A stretch of DNA of 46,011 nucleotides from Saprospiraceae bacterium (GCA_028282725.1 JANQHF010000062.1:1-46011), one strand, 5' to 3'. Shown: positions 33,858-43,126, counted from the stretch's first letter. Notes: a model not told the origin generated them from the letters alone. Numbers and translations: made by a program.

Positions 33858-36131
33858 ATGAATAAAGTGGCAATGCTGTCCCTTTTTATTGGGATATTGA
33901 TGACTTTTTATACCAGTCTCTACAGTCAGGGACCTATTAAGAAGTCAGTCAGTCAGAACAAAACCCATCAACTCGATCAATACTTTGATGATTATTTCCT
34001 GACAAGGTCAAAGAACCTGAAATCGGACAGTAATGATCCATTGGAAAGATTAGATATTCAATTGAATGATGAGCATTTGATTTCTGCTCATCTGATCCCG
34101 GCAGATCTGCTGGCTTCCGATTACGTCATCTCATTTCCTGAAGGAAACGCAGAATTCATATATAAATCCGATCTGGCGACGCCCTATACCGGATTTGTGA
34201 AAGGATATTTCGATAGTCACGTGCGATTGGCTGTTTCTAATGATGCAATAGTAGGATATATAGAAATTGATCGTCAAAAGTATTTTATCGAACCGGCGCA
34301 GTCCTTTGACAAATCTCTGGATAAGAATATCATGGTCATTTATACTCCCGAACAAGTCAAAGATCCTCAGGAAGTAAGCTGTGCTGCTACTGCCTATTAT
34401 GCAAAACAGCAGGAGACAAGGTCCAATTTTAAATCTTCTTCGTCCTGTGAACTTGTCGAACTGGCGATTGCCATGGATTACTCCTACAGACAGGCGTTTG
34501 GTGGCACCCAACAGGCAATTGACCAAACCATTGCCATCATGAACATGGTTGCAGGAGACTATGAAAATCAATTTTCCAGCGAGATAAGATTTGAGATCGT
34601 CGAACATTTCGTATCCAATTGTTCGACTTGTGATCCCTGGTCTTCATCCGTGGAGGCGAGCACAGTGTTGAATAGTTTCACTTCCTGGGGGCCAGGAGGC
34701 TTTAGCCAGACTCACGACATTGGTCAGTTTTGGACGGATCGTAACCTATGTGGAAATGGAGATTGTTTCGTTGCAGGATTGGCATGGATCAACGCAGTCT
34801 GTGGCTCATGGAGATATCATATTCTGGAAAATTTCACTTCCATCAATTGGCAGTTAAGAGTCTTGGTATCGCATGAGATGGGTCATAATTTTGGTTCTCA
34901 CCATGATGGAGGGTCTGGGCATATTATGGCTCCCAGTATTTCATTGAACACCTCGACGTGGTCTGCTCAATCGATTTCAGCGATCAATTCGGCAGTGGCA
35001 GGATATAGCTGTTTTGAAGATTGTGTGACAGGTTCATGCAGCGAAATAACCCACTTACGTACGACAAATTGTACCCCAGGTAGTCCATCTACATATGATC
35101 TAATCGTAGAGTTGCGACATGGCGGTGGTGGATCGTCTTCCAGTTTTGATGTTCATGTGAATGGGCGATCATTCAATTTTACCTGGGAAACCAGTCCACA
35201 GACTGTTACAATAAGAGGGCTTGAGGCAGATGGCACAATGAACAATTCCATTTCTATTGCAGCTGATGATGGCAGTGATAGCGGTTGTGCCGGATCAGGA
35301 TCTTATGATGAGCCTTCTTCCGGATGCAATACGATTATCTCAGAGGATTTCAATGATTGTTCGGTCCCTGCAGGCTGGACAAAACAGAGTACGAACGGGT
35401 ATTCCTGGAATGGAGGGAATCCCCTGGTCCAGTATGAATGGAAATTCGATGATGCCACCCGTCAATTTGCTAATTACGATGACGGATCAAATGCGAGTTC
35501 ACTGAAGACTATTGACGGGACGTGTATGGCATTAATGGATGACGATATTATTAATCATTCATTGTATACCGGGAATGTGACCTTACAGACTCCGGTATAT
35601 GACATGACGGGATTTGATACGGTAACTCTCAGATTTGATTATAATTTTCATCCGTTTGAAGATGGAGGAAAAGGGGCAAACAACAGTTATTTCAATGTTG
35701 AGGTCTTTGACGGTGTCAACTGGAATATTGCATTGAGCGATAATGACAGTCCGTGCAGTTGGCACAATGTCTGGCCTTCATCTTGTATCACTGAAGCCAG
35801 TCTGGATTTGTCCGCATATAATAATGCATCGTTTCAGATCCGTTTCGTTTACAGCGATGGCAATGATGGAAGTTGGACAGGTATGATCGCATTAGACAAT
35901 TTTGAATTGATCGGAAGTGTTGACCAACCGGGATCGGCGTGCCCCCAAATGATTCAAATTACCCAACAAAATCCATCGGGCCGCTATGAAGCCCGGGATA
36001 TGATTATGACTATGGATTCTATATATATCAATAGTGCTACAACTTTCGCCGCCGATAGCACGGTCATTCAATATCCACTTGAGGTACAACTGGGTTCAGA
36101 CTTCGTTATCGAAGAAGAAGGATGTGAATAA
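33858..36131 (+). CDS. Large secreted zinc metalloprotease, M12/reprolysin-like, with C-terminal adhesion domains
   Basis: A 757-residue secreted protein (signal peptide over residues 1-25). The N-terminal pro-domain runs to about 190. The peptidase domain has HEMGHNFGSHHD, fitting HExxHxxGxxHD with His339, Glu340, His343 and His349, and Met357 in GHIMAPS as the Met-turn. After a Cys-rich junction (CVTGSCSEITHLRTTNC), a beta-rich module with EDFNDCSVPAGWTKQS and a jelly-roll-like section follow. The last ~60 residues, ending QLGSDFVIEEEGCE, resemble the 3-coathanger stack domain of Bacteroidota surface proteins. No T9SS tail is visible. The predicted role is degradation of an extracellular protein substrate. 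Confidence 0.88.
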   Translation: MNKVAMLSLFIGILMTFYTSLYSQGPIKKSVSQNKTHQLDQYFDDYFLTRSKNLKSDSNDPLERLDIQLNDEHLISAHLIPADLLASDYVISFPEGNAEFIYKSDLATPYTGFVKGYFDSHVRLAVSNDAIVGYIEIDRQKYFIEPAQSFDKSLDKNIMVIYTPEQVKDPQEVSCAATAYYAKQQETRSNFKSSSSCELVELAIAMDYSYRQAFGGTQQAIDQTIAIMNMVAGDYENQFSSEIRFEIVEHFVSNCSTCDPWSSSVEASTVLNSFTSWGPGGFSQTHDIGQFWTDRNLCGNGDCFVAGLAWINAVCGSWRYHILENFTSINWQLRVLVSHEMGHNFGSHHDGGSGHIMAPSISLNTSTWSAQSISAINSAVAGYSCFEDCVTGSCSEITHLRTTNCTPGSPSTYDLIVELRHGGGGSSSSFDVHVNGRSFNFTWETSPQTVTIRGLEADGTMNNSISIAADDGSDSGCAGSGSYDEPSSGCNTIISEDFNDCSVPAGWTKQSTNGYSWNGGNPLVQYEWKFDDATRQFANYDDGSNASSLKTIDGTCMALMDDDIINHSLYTGNVTLQTPVYDMTGFDTVTLRFDYNFHPFEDGGKGANNSYFNVEVFDGVNWNIALSDNDSPCSWHNVWPSSCITEASLDLSAYNNASFQIRFVYSDGNDGSWTGMIALDNFELIGSVDQPGSACPQMIQITQQNPSGRYEARDMIMTMDSIYINSATTFAADSTVIQYPLEVQLGSDFVIEEEGCE

Positions 36132-36212
36132 TTTCTGCTTTTCGCAAAAAAAATTCAAGAATAAAGAATCTTATTTCGGGACTTTGCGTTCAGGCAATGT
36201 AACAGGCGTAAA

Positions 36213-36812
36213 ATGAGTTTTATTTACTCTTTGTTAATTAGCACTTTGTTTCTTGTCACAAGCAGCTTCCCTCCGACAAAATTTGTTTCCAGGACTGGAC
36301 ATGTTCATGTGGAATCCCACAGCAGATTTCTTGATGTCATTGCGGATAATTACCAGGTTTATTGCGAAATAATACCGGGTTCTGGGCTTGTAAAAGCGCG
36401 TGGCCTGATCAAATCATTTGAATTTAAGCTGGGAGCGTTGGACAGGGCCTTCAACAGCGACCGGGTCAACCTGAGAGAGTTTTCAAAATTTACCTATGAA
36501 GGATATATTTCCAATATAAATCAAATCAATTTTGATAAACCCGGAAGTTACTCCGTTCAGGTACAAGGCACTTTATATGTGGGCAATTATAAAAGAATCA
36601 CACCGGCAGGAGGGACGATCAGAGTTTCTGCTGACGGCACTGTTCGGGCGGAGACGTCTTTTTCGATCAGAATAGAGGAATCCAGTGTAGAAACTATAAA
36701 CAGGTTGATGAAAGAGAAATTACCCTCGATCATTTCACTGGATGCTAATAAACTCGGGATTTCCCGGGATATACAACTCACCTTGAATGCAAATTTCAGA
36801 GCAAGGAATTAA
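36213..36812 (+). CDS. YceI-family periplasmic protein
   Basis: A 199-residue protein with an export signal (residues 1-20). The YceI lipocalin-like fold is indicated by FVSRTGHVHVESHSRF at the start, VKARGLIKSFEFKLG, FDKPGSYSVQVQGTLYVGN and a C-terminal RDIQLTLNANFRAR strand. Family members bind isoprenoids or other lipids in the periplasm. It starts 81 bp after the protease stop and is followed 9 bp later by the OB-fold gene, so YceI and OB-fold are a tight pair. Confidence 0.85.
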   Translation: MSFIYSLLISTLFLVTSSFPPTKFVSRTGHVHVESHSRFLDVIADNYQVYCEIIPGSGLVKARGLIKSFEFKLGALDRAFNSDRVNLREFSKFTYEGYISNINQINFDKPGSYSVQVQGTLYVGNYKRITPAGGTIRVSADGTVRAETSFSIRIEESSVETINRLMKEKLPSIISLDANKLGISRDIQLTLNANFRARN

Positions 36813-36821
36813 TTGTAGATC

Positions 36822-37238
36822 ATGATAGACAAAATTGTCAAGGGGTTGATCCTGATCATTGCACTCTTCCTTATCGGGTATATAATCGTATTGAAGATGC
36901 CGCAGTCCAATGTACAATCAAAGGAGGTGGTTGCCGAGATCAACGCTCAGGATCTTTATGATGAATTCTCTTCAGACGAACAATCTGCCCAGACAAAATA
37001 CCTGGGCAAGGTAGTTGTCGTCAGTGGAGTTATAGACGATAAATATGAAGATGAAAATGGCTCACCTGTCTTGATTCTCAAATCTCCTGATGGAGAACCG
37101 GCAGTGCTCATCACTATGGAGTCCAACCAGAAAGGTAAGCTCGCAAATTATAATCCTGGGGATCAAATCAGGGTAAAAGCCCAATGCAGCGGACTTCTGA
37201 TGGAAGTTACTTTAAACAAGGGAATTGTTGAGGGCTAA
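36822..37238 (+). CDS. OB-fold (tRNA_anti-like) membrane-anchored protein
   Basis: A 138-residue protein. An N-terminal membrane anchor VKGLILIIALFLIGYIIVL (residues 7-25) precedes an OB-fold with AQDLYDEFSSDEQSAQTKYLG, VVVVSGVIDDKYED, PAVLITM and NPGDQIRVKAQCSGLLMEVTLN. This is the tRNA_anti-like (PF12869 type) pattern found widely in Bacteroidota, often in pairs with YceI. The function is unknown. It is the last gene of the protease-YceI-OB group. Confidence 0.83.
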   Translation: MIDKIVKGLILIIALFLIGYIIVLKMPQSNVQSKEVVAEINAQDLYDEFSSDEQSAQTKYLGKVVVVSGVIDDKYEDENGSPVLILKSPDGEPAVLITMESNQKGKLANYNPGDQIRVKAQCSGLLMEVTLNKGIVEG

Positions 37239-37295
37239 ACTTTTGAGGTAGAAAAAATATGGCAGGTTTATTGCATATAAAATGAGGGAAAACCA

Positions 37296-37312
37296 TTCCC
37301 TTTCTAAGGGAA
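37296..37312. terminator. Hairpin in the gap after the YceI/OB-fold operon (possible terminator)
   Basis: A perfect 7-bp inverted repeat, TTCCCTT (37296-37302), loop TCT, AAGGGAA (37306-37312), lies 57 bp past the OB-fold stop. It is not followed by a clear T run, so termination is only possible. A weaker AATCCC/GGGATT pair lies about 40 bp further on. The rest of the 233-bp gap holds the likely promoter of the S74 gene, which I cannot define. Confidence 0.4.
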
Positions 37313-37472
37313 CCTTTGGTAATATTTGCCATTAAGATAACAGCTTACTGAAAATCCCTAAAAATTGGGATTGTCAACGGATAATTAAGTTCTATCTTTG
37401 AACAACTACTGAAATATTTGCTATTTTACAATCGATGCGTCGATTAGAAAACGAAAAAAATTGAAATTGAAA

Positions 37473-38705
37473 ATGAAAAGAATAATTACCCTATTGACAT
37501 TTTGCTTTTGCATCAGCCTTGTAGATGCTCAAACTCCAGCCCTGAAGGTCAAATCAAATGGATTTGTTGGCATTAATACTGCAGATCCTCTAGAACAATT
37601 TGACGTTCATGGAAATTCACGACTAAGAGGAAATCTCTTATTGGTTGGTCAGGATGCTGCAGCTACTGAAGCAAACTTGTTAGTTGGCTTTGATCGAACA
37701 GCTGTTGGCCCTTCTGCCATTAGATTTTATAATTCTGGTGGAGGCTTTGGAACTTGGGGGACGACCTTTGGTATCGATAATGCAGGAGGAGGAGGACTTT
37801 TTCATCAGGCTGCTGGAGCCCTCTTCATAGCTACCACAACTGCTCAAAGTGTTCGTTTAGCTACAAATAATACGGAATGGCTGAGAGTTGATGGTACTAA
37901 CGGAAATGTTGGAATACATCAGACCAGTCCGACTTTTACTCTTGAACTTGGGGGTGCAGGTACCGCCGCCAAACCAGGTGGAGGAGCGTGGTCTGTAGCC
38001 TCAGATAGGAAATTAAAGAAAGATATCCGGAAGTATGATAAAGGATTAGATGAAGTACTGAGAATAAATCCGGTTGTATTTAAATATAATGGAAAGGCCT
38101 CTATAGAGACCGGAGAAAAGGAATTCGTTGGAGTGATCGCCCAGGAGTTTCAAAAGGTTTCACCTGAAAACGTATTTAGGGTAGAAAAGGATATTAAAAT
38201 ATTTGAAGAGAACGAAAAAGGATTTGGTTCAATTGAAAAAATTGTTGGGAAAGAAGATTATTTGGCCGTTGATCCTTCAGATATTACATATATGTTAGTC
38301 AATGCTATTAAAGACCAACAAGACTTGATTGATAAGCAAAATGAAAAGTTGGTTGAACTTGAAAAAATGGTCGAAAACTTATCGAAGCAGATTACGCTTG
38401 ATGGAAGTTCATCATCGATTGATTTGTCCGAAAATCAACTAGGAAAAGCGTTCATCAGTCAGAATTCACCAAATCCCTTTGAAAACAGTACTAAAATCGA
38501 ATATGTCATTCCTGATGAAACACAATCAGCTGTTATCAACTTCTATAACATGAATGGAATATTGCTTAAAAGCGAAATAATTACTAGCAAAGGGAAAGGA
38601 ATCTTAGATATAAAGTCTGAAACTCTACCATCTGGAGTATATTCTTATACTTTAGAATTAGATGGCTCTATAGTTGCTACTAAGCAAATGATTAAATCGA
38701 ACTAG
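37473..38705 (+). CDS. Secreted tail-fibre-like protein with S74 chaperone domain and T9SS type A C-terminal tail
   Basis: A 410-residue protein from the ATG at 37473, chosen over an upstream TTG because it opens with the signal MKRIITLLTFCFCISLVDAQ. A beta-rich head with short G-rich repeats (VGINTADPLEQFDVHG, NVGIHQTSPTFTLEL) is followed by a peptidase S74-type chaperone domain: Ser177 in ASDRKLKKDIRKY, the PVVFKYNGK strand, EFVGVIAQEFQKV, DPSDITYMLVNAIKDQQ. Next come a coiled coil (KQNEKLVELEKMVENL) and a T9SS type A tail: SPNPFENSTKIEYVIPDE, INFYNMNGILL, LPSGVYSYTLELDG and a positively charged end. It is therefore exported by the type IX system and is probably a trimeric surface fibre. 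Confidence 0.9.
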   Translation: MKRIITLLTFCFCISLVDAQTPALKVKSNGFVGINTADPLEQFDVHGNSRLRGNLLLVGQDAAATEANLLVGFDRTAVGPSAIRFYNSGGGFGTWGTTFGIDNAGGGGLFHQAAGALFIATTTAQSVRLATNNTEWLRVDGTNGNVGIHQTSPTFTLELGGAGTAAKPGGGAWSVASDRKLKKDIRKYDKGLDEVLRINPVVFKYNGKASIETGEKEFVGVIAQEFQKVSPENVFRVEKDIKIFEENEKGFGSIEKIVGKEDYLAVDPSDITYMLVNAIKDQQDLIDKQNEKLVELEKMVENLSKQITLDGSSSSIDLSENQLGKAFISQNSPNPFENSTKIEYVIPDETQSAVINFYNMNGILLKSEIITSKGKGILDIKSETLPSGVYSYTLELDGSIVATKQMIKSN

Positions 38706-38744
38706 ATACTTTTAGAGATCTATCGAAATGTTTACAGGGTAACG

Positions 38745-38777
38745 GTTAGGGAGATATTGACAAAATGTCTCCCTAAC
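38745..38777. terminator. Inverted repeat between convergent genes (likely bidirectional terminator)
   Basis: GTTAGGGAGA (38745-38754) and TCTCCCTAAC (38768-38777) are perfect 10-bp complements around a 13-nt loop. They lie between the S74 gene and the convergent methyltransferase gene, whose stop codon the right arm touches. On the plus strand the stem is followed by TATTTTGG. The loop is long for an intrinsic terminator, hence moderate confidence. Confidence 0.55.
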
Positions 38778-39463
38778 TATTTTGGAATATATCTCATCAA
38801 TGAATAATTCCACTGATCTGATAAATGATAGTTTTCTTGATGAGATAAGTCCCAACCAAGCCCATAAAAAACATTATTAATGTAGGAAGCTGTTTGTCCC
38901 CACATCCAATATCTGGTAGTAAATACGTCAACTCTTGGCTCTTTCTCCCACCAGTTTTTTATCCTAAGTTCATCTTTTAATTCTTCCTCATAAAACTGCA
39001 GCAAGACATTTGCACATGGGAGACTAAACATTTCTTCTTTTAGAACGGGTTGCGCAAAACAAATGACATTATCAGTTTTGTTTGCAACATTTTTCATTAC
39101 TTCAACATGATTGTCCTGGTGAAGAATAATCTCATATAACAATGATACATCTACTGTAGGGAGATCACTATATATACCTGGAGTCCGGAAATCACATCTA
39201 GTATATTTGATCAAGCAATTATGCGTTTTTTCTATCTCTTCCATATTCGAAAGAAACTTATCAGTCGGATTGACATCGATCATTTCCCCGTAGGTGCATC
39301 TCAAACTTTTGATTCCTTCAAATAAGTAAAGACCATGTACTCCCCAAACACCTCCAAAATCTCTTATGGAATTAGCCGATTTAATGTCTTCAATTAACCG
39401 AATTTTATGAGATATGATTTGAGAATAATCTTGATATTCTCCAATTTCATCCTTTGCTTTCAT
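38777..39463 (-). CDS. Putative SAM-dependent methyltransferase of the glycan locus
   Basis: A 228-residue protein. SIRDFGGVWGVHGLYLFEG near residues 31-49 resembles a methyltransferase motif I (strand, Asp, Gly-rich turn). YGEMIDVNP supplies the acidic beta2 position and VDVSLLYEIILHQDN the post-motif region. The C-terminal half, rich in Trp, Tyr and His (YWMWGQTASYINNVFYGLGWD), is not a known pattern. A methyltransferase acting on a glycan or aglycone is my reading, but the fold call is only moderate. Its first codons overlap the end of the GT2 gene by 17 bp, so the two are co-translated. The base composition is AT-rich, as in the other genes of this locus. Confidence 0.6.
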   Translation of the reverse strand: MKAKDEIGEYQDYSQIISHKIRLIEDIKSANSIRDFGGVWGVHGLYLFEGIKSLRCTYGEMIDVNPTDKFLSNMEEIEKTHNCLIKYTRCDFRTPGIYSDLPTVDVSLLYEIILHQDNHVEVMKNVANKTDNVICFAQPVLKEEMFSLPCANVLLQFYEEELKDELRIKNWWEKEPRVDVFTTRYWMWGQTASYINNVFYGLGWDLSHQENYHLSDQWNYSLMRYIPK

Positions 39464-40205
39464 TAAAAAAAGATTTATGCTTATTTTCTAAATATGTCCA
39501 CAAAATTTGAACATTTGGGTTGGTTTCATTTTTGAGCATAGAATTATTATGAACACGATATCTGCATAAGATTTCTGGGATCCTTATACCTTCTTCACCA
39601 ATCTCGGCAAGTTTGAACCAAAGTTCATAATCTTCCCATCCATTTATTGGCATATCTTCTGAATATCCACCTACTTTCTCCCATACTTCCCTTTTGATCA
39701 TGACCATAGCATCTATTGTATTTCCGAGATGTAGTTTTTGAGGATTCCATGTATCCAAGCCTCCGATGCCAATTGACTCATCAAAGTGCTCCAGATATGA
39801 ATGAACAAAGGCAACATCGGCTCGTTTAATACTCTCGTAAAATCTTTCTAAACACGTTGATAATAAAATATTATCCGCGTCCAAAACAAATACAAATGGT
39901 GTCTTAGTAAGAGAAAAGGCAACATTTCTTGTTATTCCTAATCCTTGATTTGACTGATTTTGATATAAAAGGAGATTGTTAAACCGTTTCTCGTTTTTCA
40001 ATACCCATTCTTCGCAAACGTTTAATGAGTTATCAGTTGAACAATCTTCAACAATTACCAAATCAAAATTATCTAGTGTTTGTCTTTTTACAGATTCAAG
40101 TGTTTTCTCAATAAATATCTCATAATTATATAAACTAATAATTACCGAAACCTCCGTCTTCTTATTTCCATGTTTCCTATATACTTTATTCATATCATAT
40201 TTCAT
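39447..40205 (-). CDS. Family 2 glycosyltransferase
   Basis: A 252-residue GT-A fold glycosyltransferase from the ATG at 40205; a GTG at 40214 would overlap the previous stop. VSVIISLYNYEIFIEKTLES is the classical GT2 start, followed by FDLVIVEDCSTDNS and the metal-binding DAD of FVFVLDADNILL. Later, MVMIKREVWEKVGGYSEDMPINGWEDYELWFKL gives the acceptor-binding ED. The nucleotide sugar and acceptor are unknown. It directly follows the sulfotransferase-glycosyltransferase gene and overlaps the methyltransferase gene, so all three form one transcript. Confidence 0.9.
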   Translation of the reverse strand: MKYDMNKVYRKHGNKKTEVSVIISLYNYEIFIEKTLESVKRQTLDNFDLVIVEDCSTDNSLNVCEEWVLKNEKRFNNLLLYQNQSNQGLGITRNVAFSLTKTPFVFVLDADNILLSTCLERFYESIKRADVAFVHSYLEHFDESIGIGGLDTWNPQKLHLGNTIDAMVMIKREVWEKVGGYSEDMPINGWEDYELWFKLAEIGEEGIRIPEILCRYRVHNNSMLKNETNPNVQILWTYLENKHKSFFNESKG

Positions 40206-40213
40206 GGTGGTCA

Positions 40214-43126
40214 CTAGATTAGGTCGTCATTGGATTTTAAAATATTTTCCATTCTGCAGACAGAAGAAAACTGATCGTACGCTCTATTAATTATTATTTC
40301 GGCATTTTTCCAGTCACTAATCATTTCTTCAATTTTATCAGGTATCATATCGAGATTAGATTCAATAAAGTGCTTCTCGGGTTCTAAAAACATATCAGGT
40401 TCAGTGGTTTCAGATATTACAAGCGTCTTATTATTTATTCCTAACTGAGCAATCCTGTGCCATTCAAAATACCTTACTTCGGAATGATGAATATTTAGTA
40501 ATATTTTGGAATTTTTAATTAAATATTTAGCAAGGTCTTTATCGAGATAATTTTCGCCACCTTTAGTTACAGGACCATCAGCCACATTTGTGAGATGAAT
40601 AAAGCATCTTTTTTTAGCAAAGAATTCAGCGTTCTTTGCTAAAAAGGCTTGACGACGGGCACTTGCATGACCCACAAAGAAAACATCAAAATAACGATCC
40701 TTATATGACGCACCATTCAATTTCAATTTATCGACATCATATATTCTTAGAACTTTAGATTTGAGAAAATCACGTGATGAGTATACATCAGAATTTTCTA
40801 TGAACCCAGGAGGAATATACATTGTATGTTTAAAACACTCTTTATTTATGAGATAACTTTTGTATGAAATATCCCAAACTGCAATGGCGTGCTGGAATTT
40901 GGTGTATGCTAATTCATACCATTTAGATGTGGTTTGTTCTGTATTATATATAACAATATTAGATGTCTCTGTTTTACTATTATTATGATTCAGATAGTAG
41001 AACTCATGTGGTGCTATGATAATATTGTACTTGAATTCGCTATCAAAAGGATCATTTTCATTTAGTTTAAATACATCATAACCCAATATGCTAAAGCCAA
41101 CGAAAAGTGAATCTTGAATATCTGTAAAAAAGTGATTCCCTTTACTGTGAAGATAAATTCCAATACTATTCTTGCGCTTTAATTTTGAGTATTTGGATTG
41201 GTTCTTTTCTATTTCACCTTTTAATTTATCATGTAAAATTGAAAATTCTAGCTCTGTTAGGATTATGAAATGAGGAATGTTACGTATAGTGAAGTCTAAA
41301 TAGATCTTTGATTTATCAAAATTCAATTTAGGAATGTGAAAAGTGAATCCTGAATTTAATGCAGAGGCATAATTAAAATATTGAGCAACGTCTGGCCGTT
41401 TTATTCCGTAGTTGGATATTTTGAATGTGGATCTTTGCGAATGATCTTCTTGGCGAATAGTAAGATTCTCAATCTTACTGTCTAATGTAGTGAATATCCA
41501 CCCGCGACCTTGAAGGGAAGTTTGGTTCTCAAAAAACTCGTCTAAATAGAGTTGCACATAATTATAGGTATTTCTGATTTCTGTCGGAATTGGTTTATTA
41601 AATATAGGATACTCAGAAAATTTATTGTTCAGATTATTTGATATAATATCAATTGGTTCAACTCTCAGTGCGTTTATAAGTTTAAATAAGCTTTTAAAGG
41701 TTAGTAATCCTATAAATTTAGCGGGAGAATCAAAAAATTTCTTGAATAGTACTAGGGTTACCTTAGGTAAATTTTTGATTAGCATTAAATTACTTCTCTT
41801 AGTTTCACTGGTATTATCTATTCTATTCGAAATTGTCGTATCAAGAATAGTCTTCTTATTATGATCAATACCTTTTACTAAGTCAGTTTCATTATTCACT
41901 TCATCGATGGCAGTTGAATTCTCTGGGTTAGTATCAGAGTGATTATTATTGCGTGTATTGATTTGTCTTTGATTAATTTCTTTTAATTCAGATTTTAAAT
42001 CCTTTATCTTCTTTTTGAAATCTTTATTTAATTGTTTGCTTTTCTTTCTTTCGACATTTAAGAGGTCTTCAAAATTTCTGATCGTTTCATCTTTGAGTTC
42101 TATTATTTTGTTATGATTTGTTTTTAACTGTTGAATTAATTCTCGATTGTCTGCTTGAACTTCTATATGGTTTTGTTCTATAATTTTGTTTGTAATATTT
42201 AAATGTTCATTAAGGGATTCTATGGTAAAAATGTGTTTTTTCGCCTTTTTTATTTGTTCTTGTAGGTCTAAAATGATCTCGTTATCTATAGCTGGCAATT
42301 CGGGGTTAACAAATTTGTTGATTATACCATATTCTTCAATATGCTCTAAATAGGATTGAATTTGTTGTTGAAGTTCAAATAATGATTCTGAATTACCCTT
42401 TTTGAGGGCATCGTATACTTTGAGACAAATGTTTGGCAACAGTTCTAGAAGTTCTTTATTGTCATGTTGGTGCTTAAGTTTTTTATTTATAAAGTTGGTT
42501 ATGTTAAAGTCTATAGCGCTTTGGAATTTCAGATCAAAATGACTCTTAATGGAATGGAGAAATTCAGTAGGTTTTTCTAATAAATCTGCATAATCTATTA
42601 TGTAGGAATTGATATGACTGCTGAAATGAAGTGCGTTCGTGAGATAATAGGAATATAATATTCCTGATTCTCCAAAGCCGAGATGATCTCTTCTCAATAA
42701 GCTCTTTGCAATTTCCGTTGGTTTTCTATAACATATGATTATATGCACGTTATACTTCAGATCTTCCAATGACCTTAAATAAAATGGAAGTAGTATGCTT
42801 ATTCTCGGATCCTTGATCAGGATATTCGATTTGTTTGAAAATTCGCTAGATATTATTTCTTGAAATAAGGGGAAGAAAATGTTATACTTGTCCTCAAGTT
42901 TTTTTGAAATGTTAAATACTGGTGTATACCAGGATGCATTTAATCTAGATAGAATATCTTCATTTAAATCGAGGATGGCTTTGTTTTCAAAGTGGCCCAA
43001 TGGATTGTGCTCATTAGAGGGAATTAAATTTTTCCCCAAATAATATCCACATAATTTTAAAGTTCCTGCTAATGCTGAAGTACCACTTCTGTGCATTCCG
43101 CATATGATAATACATTCTTTAGTCAT
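40214..43126 (-). CDS. Fusion protein: N-terminal sulfotransferase, coiled coil, C-terminal glycosyltransferase
   Basis: A very large protein (970 residues from the ATG at 43126, which overlaps the upstream ABC ATPase by 8 bp). The N-terminal 250 residues are a PAPS-dependent sulfotransferase-like domain: the 5'-phosphosulfate loop GMHRSGTSALAGTL (10-23), IKDPRISILLPF and IIICYRKPTEIAKSLL. A long charged coiled coil spans about 285-390 (RNFEDLLNVERKKSKQLNKD and similar). A low-complexity Asn/Thr-rich linker follows, then a poorly conserved middle. The last ~310 residues look like a CgeB/GT1-type glycosyltransferase: GIYLHSKGNHFFTDIQ, DVFFVGHASARRQAF, KNSKILLNIHHSEVRYFEWHR and ETTEPDMFLEPEKHF. 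It could couple glycosylation with sulfation of the exported polysaccharide. The gene is distinctly AT-rich. Confidence 0.8.
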   Translation of the reverse strand: MTKECIIICGMHRSGTSALAGTLKLCGYYLGKNLIPSNEHNPLGHFENKAILDLNEDILSRLNASWYTPVFNISKKLEDKYNIFFPLFQEIISSEFSNKSNILIKDPRISILLPFYLRSLEDLKYNVHIIICYRKPTEIAKSLLRRDHLGFGESGILYSYYLTNALHFSSHINSYIIDYADLLEKPTEFLHSIKSHFDLKFQSAIDFNITNFINKKLKHQHDNKELLELLPNICLKVYDALKKGNSESLFELQQQIQSYLEHIEEYGIINKFVNPELPAIDNEIILDLQEQIKKAKKHIFTIESLNEHLNITNKIIEQNHIEVQADNRELIQQLKTNHNKIIELKDETIRNFEDLLNVERKKSKQLNKDFKKKIKDLKSELKEINQRQINTRNNNHSDTNPENSTAIDEVNNETDLVKGIDHNKKTILDTTISNRIDNTSETKRSNLMLIKNLPKVTLVLFKKFFDSPAKFIGLLTFKSLFKLINALRVEPIDIISNNLNNKFSEYPIFNKPIPTEIRNTYNYVQLYLDEFFENQTSLQGRGWIFTTLDSKIENLTIRQEDHSQRSTFKISNYGIKRPDVAQYFNYASALNSGFTFHIPKLNFDKSKIYLDFTIRNIPHFIILTELEFSILHDKLKGEIEKNQSKYSKLKRKNSIGIYLHSKGNHFFTDIQDSLFVGFSILGYDVFKLNENDPFDSEFKYNIIIAPHEFYYLNHNNSKTETSNIVIYNTEQTTSKWYELAYTKFQHAIAVWDISYKSYLINKECFKHTMYIPPGFIENSDVYSSRDFLKSKVLRIYDVDKLKLNGASYKDRYFDVFFVGHASARRQAFLAKNAEFFAKKRCFIHLTNVADGPVTKGGENYLDKDLAKYLIKNSKILLNIHHSEVRYFEWHRIAQLGINNKTLVISETTEPDMFLEPEKHFIESNLDMIPDKIEEMISDWKNAEIIINRAYDQFSSVCRMENILKSNDDLI

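Noticed and set aside
34131-34607. Minus-strand 158-codon ORF
   Set aside because: It is antisense to the pro-domain of the M12-type protease and is rich in unlikely residue runs.
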